In this document: piece after piece, positions 48,441 through 56,251 of the stretch
Numbering within the stretch: position 1 is the first letter of the stretch
Layout: each line of letters opens with the position of its first letter
Assembly: GCA_020633515.1 (NCBI GenBank)
Contig: JACKDM010000025.1
Location: 8,548-72,547, forward strand
Source of the DNA: Myxococcales bacterium
Lineage (GTDB): Bacteria > Myxococcota > Bradymonadia > UBA7976 > UBA1532
Length of the DNA stretch: 64,000 nucleotides
Direction: 5' to 3'
Notes under the pieces: generated by a model
Told to the model about the DNA's origin: nothing
Seen by the model: the letters and a program-made list of their open reading frames with translations, nothing else
Database searches by the model: none
Position numbers and translations under genes: made by a program

Positions 48441-50057
48441 TTGACCGTCATCGCCTGGGCGCTCGCCGCCCTCTGGGGCCTCGTCCTGCTCGCCTCGGCC
48501 CGCCACGCGCTGCGCGGGCTGCCGCCGCCGGTCGCCGAGGTGCCGCCGTACGCGCTGTGGATGCCCGCCGGCGGCGATCCGCCGCCGCTCGAGCCGAGCC
48601 CGGCGCGGACCTTCGTCGGGGCGCTGCCGCAAGACGGCCCCGATCGCCTGCTCGTCCTCGGCCCCGACGTGCGCGTCTCGCCCGAGCTGCCCGCCCGCCT
48701 CGCCGCCTGCGGCGCCTTCGTCTCGGTCTTCCCCCGCCCCCGCGGCGGCCTCGTGCGCCTCGCCGTCGAGCGCCTGCTGCGCGACTTCGCCAACCCGCCC
48801 GCGGTCGTCGACGCCGCCCACCCCGCCGCCTACGCCGACGCCCGCTGCGCCTGGCTGCGCCGCCGCGACCTCGCGCTCCCCGCGGTCGGTGACGAGCCGG
48901 TGCTGCGCGCCGCCCGCGCCCGCAAGGCGCACGGGCTCCCGGTCGAGCTGCGCGACGGCCACGCCGGCGATGACTTCCGCGGCCCGCCGGTGATCGCGGC
49001 GCGGGGGCTCGCCCCGGCCGGGTTGCGGGCGCGGGTGGCCGATCTGACCGCGCCCGAGCCGGTCGCGCGCGCGCTGATGGTCGCGCTGCCGCTGCTGATG
49101 AACCTCGGGCCGTGGGCGCTGTTGCTCGCGGACGGGGCGCGCGGCCCGGCGTGGCTCGCGATCGGGCTCGGGACGGCGGCGCGCTTCATGACCGCGGTGC
49201 GCGATGGCTTCGGCCACCTGCTCGCGGTCGCCGGCTGGGCGCTCGATCCGGCGCTCGCGCTCGTCGCCGCCGCCGCGCCGCGCGCGCCGGTGAACCGGAC
49301 GATGCCCGAGGTCCCCGCCGAGGCGCCGGCGCTGACCGGCGCCCGCGGCGTCGAGGTGCCCGGCTGGGTCGACGCCTCGGCGGTCGCCCACCTCGCGCGC
49401 CGGCTCGGCGGCGCGGCGCCGGTGATGGAGCAGATCTACGAGAACCACCCCGCCGGTCGCACCCGCCTCGGCCGCCTCGTCGACCGCTGGATCCACGCCT
49501 CGCCCGCCGCCCGCGCGGTGCGCCACCGCTGGGTGATCGTCGGCGCGCTCGGCCGCCGCCTCGCCCCGCGCCGCGTGCTCTCGGTGCCCTGCGGCAGCGC
49601 CCGTGACGTCGCCGCGATCGCGCCGGCCGAGGCGGTGCTCGTCGACCCCGATCCGGCCGCCCGCGCGCTCGCCGCCGCGCGCTGTCCGGGCGCGACCGTC
49701 GTCGACGGCACCGTCGCGACCGCCCCGGAAGGGCCGTTCGACCTCGTGATCTACGTGGGGCTCGCCGAGTACCTCGACGACGCCGAGGTGGTGCGCCACC
49801 TCGTCGCGCTGCGCGGCCGCCTCGGCGAAGACGGCGCGCTGCTCACCTCGACGACCGCGCCGCACGACTCGCAGAAGCGCATGAACGAGCGCCTCGGCTG
49901 GCAGACCCGGCCGCGCACGGCCGAGGCGATGACGGCGCTGCTCGAGACGGCCGGCTTCGAGGTCGACCGCCGCGGCGTCGATCCGCTCGGCATTCAGTGG
50001 GTCTTCGTCGCCCGCCCGCGGCTGAAGACACCGAGCGGGCCGAGCGCGGCGGTGTGA
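48441..50057 (+). CDS. Membrane protein with degenerate glycosyltransferase-like region and C-terminal methyltransferase
   Basis: 538 residues from TTG 48441. N-terminal TM (VIAWALAALWGLVLLASA). Residues about 60-190 resemble a family 2 glycosyltransferase but with a poor nucleotide site: LVLGPDVRVSPELPARLAA takes the place of the usual DXD strand. TMs at about 205-285 (ALMVALPLLMNLGPWALLL, ALDPALALVAAAA). From about 345 a class I SAM methyltransferase: VLSVPCGSARDVAAI, AVLVDPDPAARALA, LVIYVGLAEYLDDAE and LTSTTAPH. Fusion or degeneration of an ancestral two-enzyme protein is likely. Codon use is like the neighbours. Confidence 0.75.
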   Translation: MTVIAWALAALWGLVLLASARHALRGLPPPVAEVPPYALWMPAGGDPPPLEPSPARTFVGALPQDGPDRLLVLGPDVRVSPELPARLAACGAFVSVFPRPRGGLVRLAVERLLRDFANPPAVVDAAHPAAYADARCAWLRRRDLALPAVGDEPVLRAARARKAHGLPVELRDGHAGDDFRGPPVIAARGLAPAGLRARVADLTAPEPVARALMVALPLLMNLGPWALLLADGARGPAWLAIGLGTAARFMTAVRDGFGHLLAVAGWALDPALALVAAAAPRAPVNRTMPEVPAEAPALTGARGVEVPGWVDASAVAHLARRLGGAAPVMEQIYENHPAGRTRLGRLVDRWIHASPAARAVRHRWVIVGALGRRLAPRRVLSVPCGSARDVAAIAPAEAVLVDPDPAARALAAARCPGATVVDGTVATAPEGPFDLVIYVGLAEYLDDAEVVRHLVALRGRLGEDGALLTSTTAPHDSQKRMNERLGWQTRPRTAEAMTALLETAGFEVDRRGVDPLGIQWVFVARPRLKTPSGPSAAV

Positions 50058-50061
50058 TCGC

Positions 50062-51258
50062 TCAGGGCAGCGCGGTGGTGATGACATCGTGGGTGACGCG
50101 GCCGTCGCCGGCGACGTCGGCGCACTTGCTGTAGTGCTGGCCGGCGTCGTCGAAGGTGCGGCAGAGCGCGGCGCAGTCACCGAGGATCTGGATCATGCCA
50201 CAGCCTTCGACGGTGCCATCTTCGCGCAGGTGACCGGCGGCGCAGGCGCGCTGCGTCTCGCGGGCGTGCTCGGCGTTCTCGCCGACATGGCAGGCGAAGA
50301 GGTAGGGCGGATCGGCCCAGAGGTTGCCCCAGAAGGCACCCTCGACGACCGGGAACGCTTCGAGCTCGCCGTCGCCGATGACATGCAGCGGCGCGCGCTG
50401 CGAGCGCAGCGAGATGCGGACCGGGACGCCGTAGTGATTGACGCGGGCGGCGATGCAGGCGCTGACCATGCGCTCGCCCCGCTCGCCGAGCGGGCCGGTG
50501 GCCCACTGCGGCGCGACGCCGAGGCTGCCGGCGTAGCTCTCGAAGCGGGTGCGGCCGCGGGCGTCGATCCAGGTGAAGTCGAGGGTCTGGGTGGGATCGA
50601 AGGCACACGAGACGAGGTAGCGCAGGAACTGTCGCGCGAGCGCGCCGCGCTTGCCGGGGTCCTGGATGGCAGGCAGCGTCTCGGCGTCGTCGTCGGCGGG
50701 CGAAGCCTTGCCGTCGACGGCGCTGTCACCGAGCCCGTTGGGGAAACCCGGGTCGCCGCCGACGCCGTGCCAGTCGTTGATCCCATTGGCGCCGATGAGC
50801 CCGTTGGCGCCGATGAGCCCGTTGGCGCCGATGAGCCCGTTGGTGCCGAGGCCGTTCTTGCTGGTGAAGCCATTGTCGGTCAGCGCGTTCTCGGTCAGCG
50901 CGTTCTGGCCGATCAAGCCATTGGAGCCGATGAGCCCGTTGGTGCCGAGGCCGTTCTTGCTGGTGAAGCCATTGTCGGTCAGCGCGTTCTGGGTCAGCGC
51001 GTTCTCGGTCAGCGCGTTCTCGGTCAGCGCGTTCTCGGTCAGCGCGTTCTGGGTCAGCGCGTTCTCGGTCAGCGCGTTCTCGGTCAGCGCGTTCTCGGTC
51101 AGCGCGTTCTCGGTCAGCGCGTTCTCGGTCAGCGCGTTCTCTTCGACCAGGGTGCCTTCGATCTCACCGAAGCGGCCTTCGTCCTCCGCCGTCCACTCGG
51201 GGCCGCAGCCCGCCAACACCGCGACGCTGACCAGCCACAACAAACGCTCGTGCTTCAT
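50062..51258 (-). CDS. Lipoprotein with NALT pentapeptide and NGLIG hexapeptide repeats
   Basis: 398 residues. Lipobox LAGC at about 14-17 after MKHERLLWLVSV. After a short linker, about eleven E/Q-NALT units are followed by D-NGFTSKNGLGTNGLIG blocks and further NALT and NGLIGA units, to about residue 150. Asn and Leu recur every five or six residues, as expected for a small beta-solenoid with an Asn ladder. The C-terminal 230 residues are a separate folded domain with several Cys (LVSCAFDPTQ, FACHVG, CAAGHL, GCGMIQILGDCAALC). ATG at 51258 is chosen at the signal peptide. Function unknown; surface exposure is likely. Confidence 0.82.
   Translation of the reverse strand: MKHERLLWLVSVAVLAGCGPEWTAEDEGRFGEIEGTLVEENALTENALTENALTENALTENALTENALTQNALTENALTENALTENALTQNALTDNGFTSKNGLGTNGLIGSNGLIGQNALTENALTDNGFTSKNGLGTNGLIGANGLIGANGLIGANGINDWHGVGGDPGFPNGLGDSAVDGKASPADDDAETLPAIQDPGKRGALARQFLRYLVSCAFDPTQTLDFTWIDARGRTRFESYAGSLGVAPQWATGPLGERGERMVSACIAARVNHYGVPVRISLRSQRAPLHVIGDGELEAFPVVEGAFWGNLWADPPYLFACHVGENAEHARETQRACAAGHLREDGTVEGCGMIQILGDCAALCRTFDDAGQHYSKCADVAGDGRVTHDVITTALP
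50770..51147 (-). repeat. 15-bp and 18-bp coding repeats (NALT, NGLIG) with a duplicated block
   Basis: 15-base units of the type CGGTCAGCGCGTTCT run from about 50976 to 51147. The NGLIGA part has 18-base units near 50780-50840. A block of about 60 bases (GCCGAGGCCGTTCTTGCTGG and flanks) occurs twice, 99 bases apart, at about 50830 and 50929. Confidence 0.9.
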
Positions 51259-51328
51259 GGGAACCCTCTCTCCCTCTGGGGTGTGCCATCCAGGCAAGAG
51301 AAAGATACCACCGCGCCGGGCCGCCGAG

Positions 51329-51366
51329 GCATTAACAGAGGGGGCATACCATTAAGCAGCCATTAA
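51329..51366. promoter_or_regulatory. Three ATTAA-containing repeats upstream of the NALT lipoprotein
   Basis: GCATTAA, CCATTAA and CCATTAA at 51329, 51349 and 51360 lie 70-110 bases before the ATG, in the most AT-rich spot of this part. The two CCATTAA copies are 11 bases apart, one helical turn, as in an operator. No binding protein is known. Confidence 0.3.
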
Positions 51367-51393
51367 ATCGCACCGTGCCCCCGCGCGCGACGG

Positions 51394-52023
51394 CTACTCC
51401 AGCGCGGTCGCGCCGGCCGCGGGCGGGCGAGGCCGGGCGAGCAGCCCCTCGCGCATCGTCGGGTAGAGCGCCTCCTTGCCGACGAAGCCCGAGAAGAACA
51501 GCTCGCAGAACGAGGCGTCGCTCGCGACGAGCCCGCGCACCCGGCCGTCGACGGCGACCTCGAGCCCATGCGCGGGGCGCCAGGTGAACGACATGATCTG
51601 GCCCTCGCGCACGCCGGGATAGCTCGCGAAGAGCGCGTCGATCGCCGGTCGGTGGCGGTCGAGCGCCTTGCGGCGGCGGGCGCGGCGCTCGACCTCGGAG
51701 CGCCACTTCGGCACGAGCTGGTCGCGGTCGACGTCGCGCATGAAGCGCAGGTCGAGGCGCTGCGGGCCGGCGCAGGCGAGGATCTCGTCGGGGCGCGCGG
51801 TGCGGGCGGGCAGGTAGAGCGCGGCGACGTAGACGTCGATCTCGAGCACGGTGGCTTCGAAGAGCACGGCGTTGTTGAGCACGAGCGAAGCACCGTCGAC
51901 GCGGTGAGCGTCGACGACGTGCACGTCGGCCTCGGGGACTTCGAAAGCGGCTGCGGAAGCGGCGGAGAAGGCGGCGGAGAAGGCGGCGGCGAGGGCCAGG
52001 AGGCAGGCGGCGGGTGTCCTCAT
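51394..52023 (-). CDS. Chalcone-isomerase-like exported protein
   Basis: 209 residues. Signal peptide 1-26 (Ala/Phe/Ser-rich, ending ASAAA). The mature part matches the chalcone_isomerase-like family: LNNAVLFEATVLEIDVYVAALYLP, LRFMRDVDRDQLVPKW, QIMSFTWRPAHGLEVAVDG and GFVGKEALYPTMREGLL. Bacterial members are periplasmic and of unknown activity; fatty-acid binding is discussed for relatives. ATG 52023 overlaps the stop of the receiver-like gene. Confidence 0.8.
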   Translation of the reverse strand: MRTPAACLLALAAAFSAAFSAASAAAFEVPEADVHVVDAHRVDGASLVLNNAVLFEATVLEIDVYVAALYLPARTARPDEILACAGPQRLDLRFMRDVDRDQLVPKWRSEVERRARRRKALDRHRPAIDALFASYPGVREGQIMSFTWRPAHGLEVAVDGRVRGLVASDASFCELFFSGFVGKEALYPTMREGLLARPRPPAAGATALE

Positions 52024-52493
52024 GAGACCAATCTGACGGGGGGCGCGCTGCGCTGCAATCGGTATCTCCGCAACGTGTCGACCATCTCCCGGCCGAGCTC
52101 GCAGATCCGGCCGCGGCGGCTCTCGGGCTGGCGGGCGAGCAGCGCGGGGAGCTGGCCGGCGAGCGCGGCGACGCCGACGGCGCGCACGAGGCAGGCGTCG
52201 ACGGCGGGCTCGCGGGCGAAGGCGAGCGCGTCGTCGCCGTTGACGTCGACGACGACCACGATCGGGGCGAGGGTGCGCTGGCGGAGCCGCCGGCAGAGCG
52301 CGCGGCGGCAGGCGGGATCGGCGCCGCCGGCGAGGAGCACGACGCGCGGGCGCAGCCGGCTGGCGCGGCTGAGCGCGTCGGCTTCGGTGGCGCGCTCGAC
52401 CTGGCCGACGCCGAGGCGGGCGAGGTGGGGCTCGAACTCGGCGGCGAAGTCGGCTTCGAGGTCGACGAGCAGCGCGGTGCGGGCGGGCGGCAT
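52020..52493 (-). CDS. Receiver-like protein lacking the phospho-acceptor Asp
   Basis: 157 residues. The pattern follows a response-regulator receiver fold: ALLVDLEADFAAEF (acidic strand 1), VERATEADALSRASRLRPRVVLLAGGAD (strand 3), then LAPIVVVVDVNGDDALAFA and VDACLVRAVGVAALAGQL. The strand-3 position that normally holds the phosphorylated Asp reads LLAGG, so it is a pseudo-receiver. It has a short helical C-terminus. ATG 52493 has GGAG 8 bases upstream; GTG 52529 is also possible. It overlaps the chalcone-isomerase-like gene, so the two are coupled. Confidence 0.68.
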   Translation of the reverse strand: MPPARTALLVDLEADFAAEFEPHLARLGVGQVERATEADALSRASRLRPRVVLLAGGADPACRRALCRRLRQRTLAPIVVVVDVNGDDALAFAREPAVDACLVRAVGVAALAGQLPALLARQPESRRGRICELGREMVDTLRRYRLQRSAPPVRLVS

Positions 52494-52691
52494 GGGCGGG
52501 CTCCAGCGAGAGTGAAAGAGTGCAGTCACGCCCTACTGCACGCGCCGGGCCGCATGGTCCGGTGCTCGCCGTCGCTCGGATTCGAGGCAGCTTGTCTCAC
52601 CGCGGGGCCATCAACGACCCGGTGAGGCAGAACGCGGCGTCCGGGCGCGCCGCCGGTGCGTCGGCGGGGGACGCGGCGGTGCGAGATCGTC

Positions 52692-52729
52692 CGCGGTGGA
52701 CGGTCCACCGCGCCGCGGACCGTCCGCGG
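52692..52729 (-). terminator. Two adjacent palindromes directly after rtcB
   Basis: 52692-52712 is a hairpin with a 10-base stem (CGCGGTGGAC G GTCCACCGCG) and 52713-52729 one with an 8-base stem (CCGCGGAC C GTCCGCGG). They share GGAC/GTCC arms, so alternative pairing is possible. They abut the rtcB stop at 52730. No T run follows, so they could end transcription or protect the mRNA 3' end. Confidence 0.5.
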
Positions 52730-54172
52730 TCAGCCCTTGATCACCGCGAGCGGCTTGAGGCGGGCGACCCGCTCGGCGATGCCGGCGGCCGCGATCACCT
52801 CGACGACGTCGGCGACGTCCTTGTAGGCGTCGGGCATCTCCTCGGCGACGGTGCGGCGGTCGTCGGAGCGCACGAGCACGCCGCGATCGGCCATCTCGCG
52901 GAAGACCGAGCGCCCCTGCGCCGCCTTGCGCGCGGCGGCGCGGCTGAGCTTGCGGCCGGCGCCGTGGCACGAGCTGCCGAAGGTCTCGGCCATCGCGCGC
53001 GCGGTGCCGGCGAGCACGAAGCTGTAGCGGCCCATGTCGCCGGGCACGATCACCGGCTGGCCGAAGCCCGTGTACTTCTTGGGGTTCTTGGGGTGGTCGG
53101 GCCCGAACGCGCGGGTCGCGCCCTTGCGGTGCACGCACAGCCGCCGGGTCTCGCCGTCGACGGTGTGCTCCTCCCACTTCGCGATGTTGTGGCAGACGTC
53201 GTAGACGAGCTCGAGCCCGAGCGCGCGCTCGTCTTCGCCGAGGAACCCGGCGATCGCGCGGCGGGCGTGGTGGGTCATGACCTGCCGGTTGGCGAACGCG
53301 AAGTTGATGGCGCAGGCCATCGCGCCGAAGTAGCGCTTCGCCTCGTCGCTCCCGAGCGGCGCGGCGCAGAGCTGGCGGTCGGGGAGCTCGATGCCGTGCC
53401 GCTCGCTCGCGCGCAGCATCATGCGCAGCGACTCGTCGCAGATCTGGTGGCCGAAGCCGCGGCTGCCGCTGTGGATCATCACCGTGAGCTTGCCTTCTTC
53501 GAGGCCGAAGGCGGCGGCGGCGGCGGGGTCGTAGATCGCGTCGACGACGCCGAGCTCGCAGAAGTGGTTGCCCGAGCCGAGGCTGCCGAGCTGCGGCTTG
53601 CCGCGCTCGCGGGCGCGCTCGCCGACCTGCCCGGGATCGGCGCCGTCGAAGCGGCCGCCCTCTTCGATGGTGTCGGTGTCTTCGGCGCGGCCGAAGCCGC
53701 GCTCGATCGCCCACTGCGCGCCGCCGCGCATGACGCCTTCGAGCTCGTCGTCGTCGAGCGCGCGCCGGCTCGCCTGCCCGACCCCGGCGGGGATGGCGGC
53801 GTGCAGCGCGTTGGCGAGGCGGGGGAGCCCGTCGCGGACCGCCTCGTGGGGGATGTCGGTGCGCAGCAGGCGCACGCCGCAGTTGATGTCGTAGCCGACG
53901 CCGCCGGGCGAGAGCACGCCCTCGTCGGGGTCGAAGGCGGCGACGCCGCCGATCGGGAAGCCATACCCCCAGTGCATGTCGGGCATGGCGAGCGAGTGGC
54001 CGACGATGCCGGGCAGATGGGCGACGTTCCGGACCTGCTCGGGGCTGCGGTCGCTCTGGATGTCGCGGACCATGCGCCGGCTCGCGTAGATGCGCCCGGG
54101 GACCCGCATGCCACCGGTCTGCGGGATCTCCCAGCGCCAGTCGTCGATCTGCTCGAGCCTCGGCTTGTCCAT
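52730..54172 (-). CDS. rtcB: RNA-splicing ligase RtcB
   Basis: Joins RNA 2',3'-cyclic phosphate or 3'-phosphate ends to 5'-OH ends using GTP and Mn2+. 480 residues. Metal and GTP residues: AMPDMHWGYGFPIGG, GGVGYDINCGVRLL (Cys ligand), SLGSGNHFCELG, IHSGSRGFGHQ, and SSCHGAGRKLSR, which contains the guanylylated His. ATG 54172 follows GGAGAGGCGTG; GTG 54175 is possible. Archease, its cofactor, is encoded 12 bases upstream, so the two form an RNA-repair operon. RtcA and an RtcR regulator are not in the window. Confidence 0.96.
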   Translation of the reverse strand: MDKPRLEQIDDWRWEIPQTGGMRVPGRIYASRRMVRDIQSDRSPEQVRNVAHLPGIVGHSLAMPDMHWGYGFPIGGVAAFDPDEGVLSPGGVGYDINCGVRLLRTDIPHEAVRDGLPRLANALHAAIPAGVGQASRRALDDDELEGVMRGGAQWAIERGFGRAEDTDTIEEGGRFDGADPGQVGERARERGKPQLGSLGSGNHFCELGVVDAIYDPAAAAAFGLEEGKLTVMIHSGSRGFGHQICDESLRMMLRASERHGIELPDRQLCAAPLGSDEAKRYFGAMACAINFAFANRQVMTHHARRAIAGFLGEDERALGLELVYDVCHNIAKWEEHTVDGETRRLCVHRKGATRAFGPDHPKNPKKYTGFGQPVIVPGDMGRYSFVLAGTARAMAETFGSSCHGAGRKLSRAAARKAAQGRSVFREMADRGVLVRSDDRRTVAEEMPDAYKDVADVVEVIAAAGIAERVARLKPLAVIKG

Positions 54173-54184
54173 CACGCCTCTCCG

Positions 54185-54607
54185 CTACACGTCCAACACG
54201 ACGACCGTCCGGCAGCCCCGTCGGTCACGCGCGATGTGCAGATCGTGGTAGGTCGCGGCCTTGACCTCGCTCTGCACGCGGTCGCGCGCCCCCGGCTCGC
54301 CGCGCAGGGTCGCGCGCAGCCCGCCCGCGCCGTCGAGCGCGACCTCGGCGTCGGCGACGACGAAGCCCTCGACGGTCGCGCGGTAGATCACCTCGTTGAG
54401 CCATTGCACGAGCCGGTCTTCGGGGTCGAGGCCGTCGAGGGTGACGTCGAGCGTCGCCTGCGGCTCGACCGAGGCACCGTCGGTCATCAGCGCGGTGACC
54501 GCCTGCGCGGCGAGCACCAACAGCCGCGCCTCGTCGCCGGCCCACAGCGCGAGCGCCAGATCGGCGGTGTGATCGACCTGTCGCCAGCCTTCGTCTCGGG
54601 TCTGCAT
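54185..54607 (-). CDS. Archease, RtcB activator
   Basis: 140 residues. RVDHTADLALALWA-like start (here WRQVDHTADLALAL), LVQWLNEVIYRATVEGFVV, then EVKAATYHDLHIARD, the motifs that hold the metal-binding Asp/His of archease. It helps RtcB load GTP and turn over. ATG 54607 is chosen because AGGA lies 6 bases upstream; in-frame Met at 54628 and 54652 would add non-conserved residues. First gene of the operon with rtcB. Confidence 0.9.
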   Translation of the reverse strand: MQTRDEGWRQVDHTADLALALWAGDEARLLVLAAQAVTALMTDGASVEPQATLDVTLDGLDPEDRLVQWLNEVIYRATVEGFVVADAEVALDGAGGLRATLRGEPGARDRVQSEVKAATYHDLHIARDRRGCRTVVVLDV

Positions 54608-54660
54608 CACGCGATCCTGCGGGGTCATTCGGAGAATTGGAAGCATCTGCAAAAAAAGGG

Positions 54661-54690
54661 TGGCAACGCACCCTGACCCCGGCGTAGCTT
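54661..54690 (+). promoter_or_regulatory. Candidate promoter for the 22-codon ORF and MATE gene
   Basis: TGGCAA at 54661-54666, an 18-base spacer and TAGCTT at 54685-54690, with an A7 tract just upstream (54651-54657) that could act as an UP element. The match to consensus is moderate. Confidence 0.35.
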
Positions 54691-54721
54691 CGGCCGGTCA
54701 ACCTGGACTCACGGAGCCTCG

Positions 54722-54790
54722 ATGAAAGTCTGCGTCTGCCTCGAGCTGATCCCGACCGTCGTATCGGTCATGGACAAGCACCGCAGCTAG
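54722..54790 (+). CDS. 22-codon ORF, possible leader peptide or small protein
   Basis: ATG 54722 has GGAG 5-6 bases upstream. It starts MKVCVCLELIPT and ends MDKHRS before TAG. Two Cys in CVC and a hydrophobic middle stand out. A strong hairpin begins 24 bases after the stop, and the MATE gene starts at 54908. The arrangement fits a leader peptide with attenuator, or an independent small protein. It is too short for a family call; selection on it is not tested. Confidence 0.45.
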   Translation: MKVCVCLELIPTVVSVMDKHRS

Positions 54791-54813
54791 ACGCACGCGT
54801 TCTGGAGTCTCGT

Positions 54814-54844
54814 AGAGGCCGGTTCGCGACGCGGACCGGCCTCT
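54814..54844 (+). terminator. Hairpin between the small ORF and the MATE gene
   Basis: AGAGGCCGGT (54814-54823) pairs with ACCGGCCTCT (54835-54844); the inner bases can extend the stem to about 14 pairs. CGCGTTTCTG follows, with only a short T run. It may be an intrinsic terminator or an attenuator. A second copy of its 5' arm, GGCCGGT, lies at 54692-54698. Confidence 0.6.
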
Positions 54845-54907
54845 CGCGTTTCTGGGCCCCTCCCATCGCGCGCCGGTCGCGTCGCCTCACCCGTGTGAGG
54901 AAATCCC

Positions 54908-56251
54908 ATGTCCGCCCATCGTCGCGGAAGTCGTCGAGAAGTCGCCGCATTGGCCGGTCCGCTGGCCGTCGGCATGTTGTCGTTCACCATCATGGGTGTC
55001 ACCGACACCCTCCTCATGGGCAAGGTCGGCACGGTCGCTCAGGCCGGCGTCGGGCTCGCCGCGATCCTCACCTTCGCGCTCGGGGCCTTCTTCCGCGGCA
55101 TGACCGCGGGCTCGCAGGCCCTCGTCGCCGCCGCCCACGGCGCCAACAACCCGCTCCGCATGAGCCGCGCCGGCACCGCGGCGGGGCTGACCGGCCTCGC
55201 TGGCGGGCTGCTGCTCGCCGTCATCACCTTGCTCGTCGGCCGCTACGCGATGCTGCCGCTCACCGACGACCCCGCCGTCGCCGCCGAGGCGGGGCCCTAC
55301 CTCGAAGCGCGCGCGTTCTTCCAGCCGGTGTCGCTCGTGAGCTGGGGGCTGATGAGCGCGCTGCAAGGGCTCGGCGACACCCGCACCCGCATGTGGGCGA
55401 GCCTCGTCGGCAACGCGGCCAACGTCGGGCTCGACCTCGTGCTCATCTTCGGCCTCGGCCCGATCCCGGCGCTCGGCGCGGTCGGCGCGGCGTGGGCGAC
55501 CAACCTCGGCGAGCTCGCGATGCTGGCCGTCTACGCCGTCTCGTGGCGCCGGCAGTTCGGCCGCCCGCTCAATCCGGGGCGCGAGGTGCTCGCGAGCAGC
55601 CTCGGCGTCGGGCTGCCCGCCGGCTTGCAGTGGGCGCAGGGCACCTTCGCCTTCGCGCTGATGACCGTCGTGCTCGCCCGCGTCGGCGCGACCCACCTCG
55701 CCGCGAGCCAGATCGTGTTGCAGATCGTCAGTGTGTCGTTCCTGCCCGGCTACGCGGTCGGCGAGTCGGCGGGCGTGCTCGTCGGCCGCTACCTCGGCGC
55801 TCGCCGCCCCGCGGGCGCGGCGCGGGCGGTGCGCTCGGCGCGCACGCTGGCGCTGGCGATGATGGGCGGGTGCGCGATCGTCTTCGCGATCTTCGGCCGC
55901 TGGCTCGGCGACTGGTTCACCGACGATCCGGCGGTGCTCGCGCTCGTCGTCGAGCTGATGCGGTGGGCGGCGGCGTTCCAGCTCGCCGACGCGGCGGCGA
56001 CGGTGCACCTCTGCGCGCTGCGCGGCGCCGGCGACACCGCGTTCACGCTGCGGATCGGCCTCTTCGGCTCGTGGGGGCTGCTGGTGCCGCTGACGTTCCT
56101 GTTCGCGCTCGGCCTCGACTGGGGCGCGCCCGGCGCCTACCTCGCGCTGACGGCGGAGCTCGTCTTCCTCGCGGCGGTCACGGGGCTGCGGACGACGGGG
56201 CTGGTGCGGGGGAAGGTGGGTCGGCTCGACCTGCTGCTCGGGGAGCGGTGA
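54908..56251 (+). CDS. MATE-family multidrug efflux transporter
   Basis: 447 residues with 12 predicted TMs in two six-helix halves, as in MATE/NorM Na+ or H+ antiporters. GPLAVGMLSFTIMGVTDTLLMGKVG in TM1, VSWGLMSALQGLGDTRTRMWASL in the middle, GESAGVLVGRYLGARRP at the start of the second half, and LCALRGAGDTAFTLRIGLFG near the end. It would export cationic drugs or metabolites. ATG 54908 follows GAGGAAATCCC. The 3' end overlaps the convergent lipoprotein gene by 74 bases. Confidence 0.92.
   Translation: MSAHRRGSRREVAALAGPLAVGMLSFTIMGVTDTLLMGKVGTVAQAGVGLAAILTFALGAFFRGMTAGSQALVAAAHGANNPLRMSRAGTAAGLTGLAGGLLLAVITLLVGRYAMLPLTDDPAVAAEAGPYLEARAFFQPVSLVSWGLMSALQGLGDTRTRMWASLVGNAANVGLDLVLIFGLGPIPALGAVGAAWATNLGELAMLAVYAVSWRRQFGRPLNPGREVLASSLGVGLPAGLQWAQGTFAFALMTVVLARVGATHLAASQIVLQIVSVSFLPGYAVGESAGVLVGRYLGARRPAGAARAVRSARTLALAMMGGCAIVFAIFGRWLGDWFTDDPAVLALVVELMRWAAAFQLADAAATVHLCALRGAGDTAFTLRIGLFGSWGLLVPLTFLFALGLDWGAPGAYLALTAELVFLAAVTGLRTTGLVRGKVGRLDLLLGER

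Noticed and set aside
50976..51147. Regular short repeats that could suggest a CRISPR array
   Set aside because: The units are 15 bases with no spacers, in frame inside a lipoprotein gene, and there are no cas genes.
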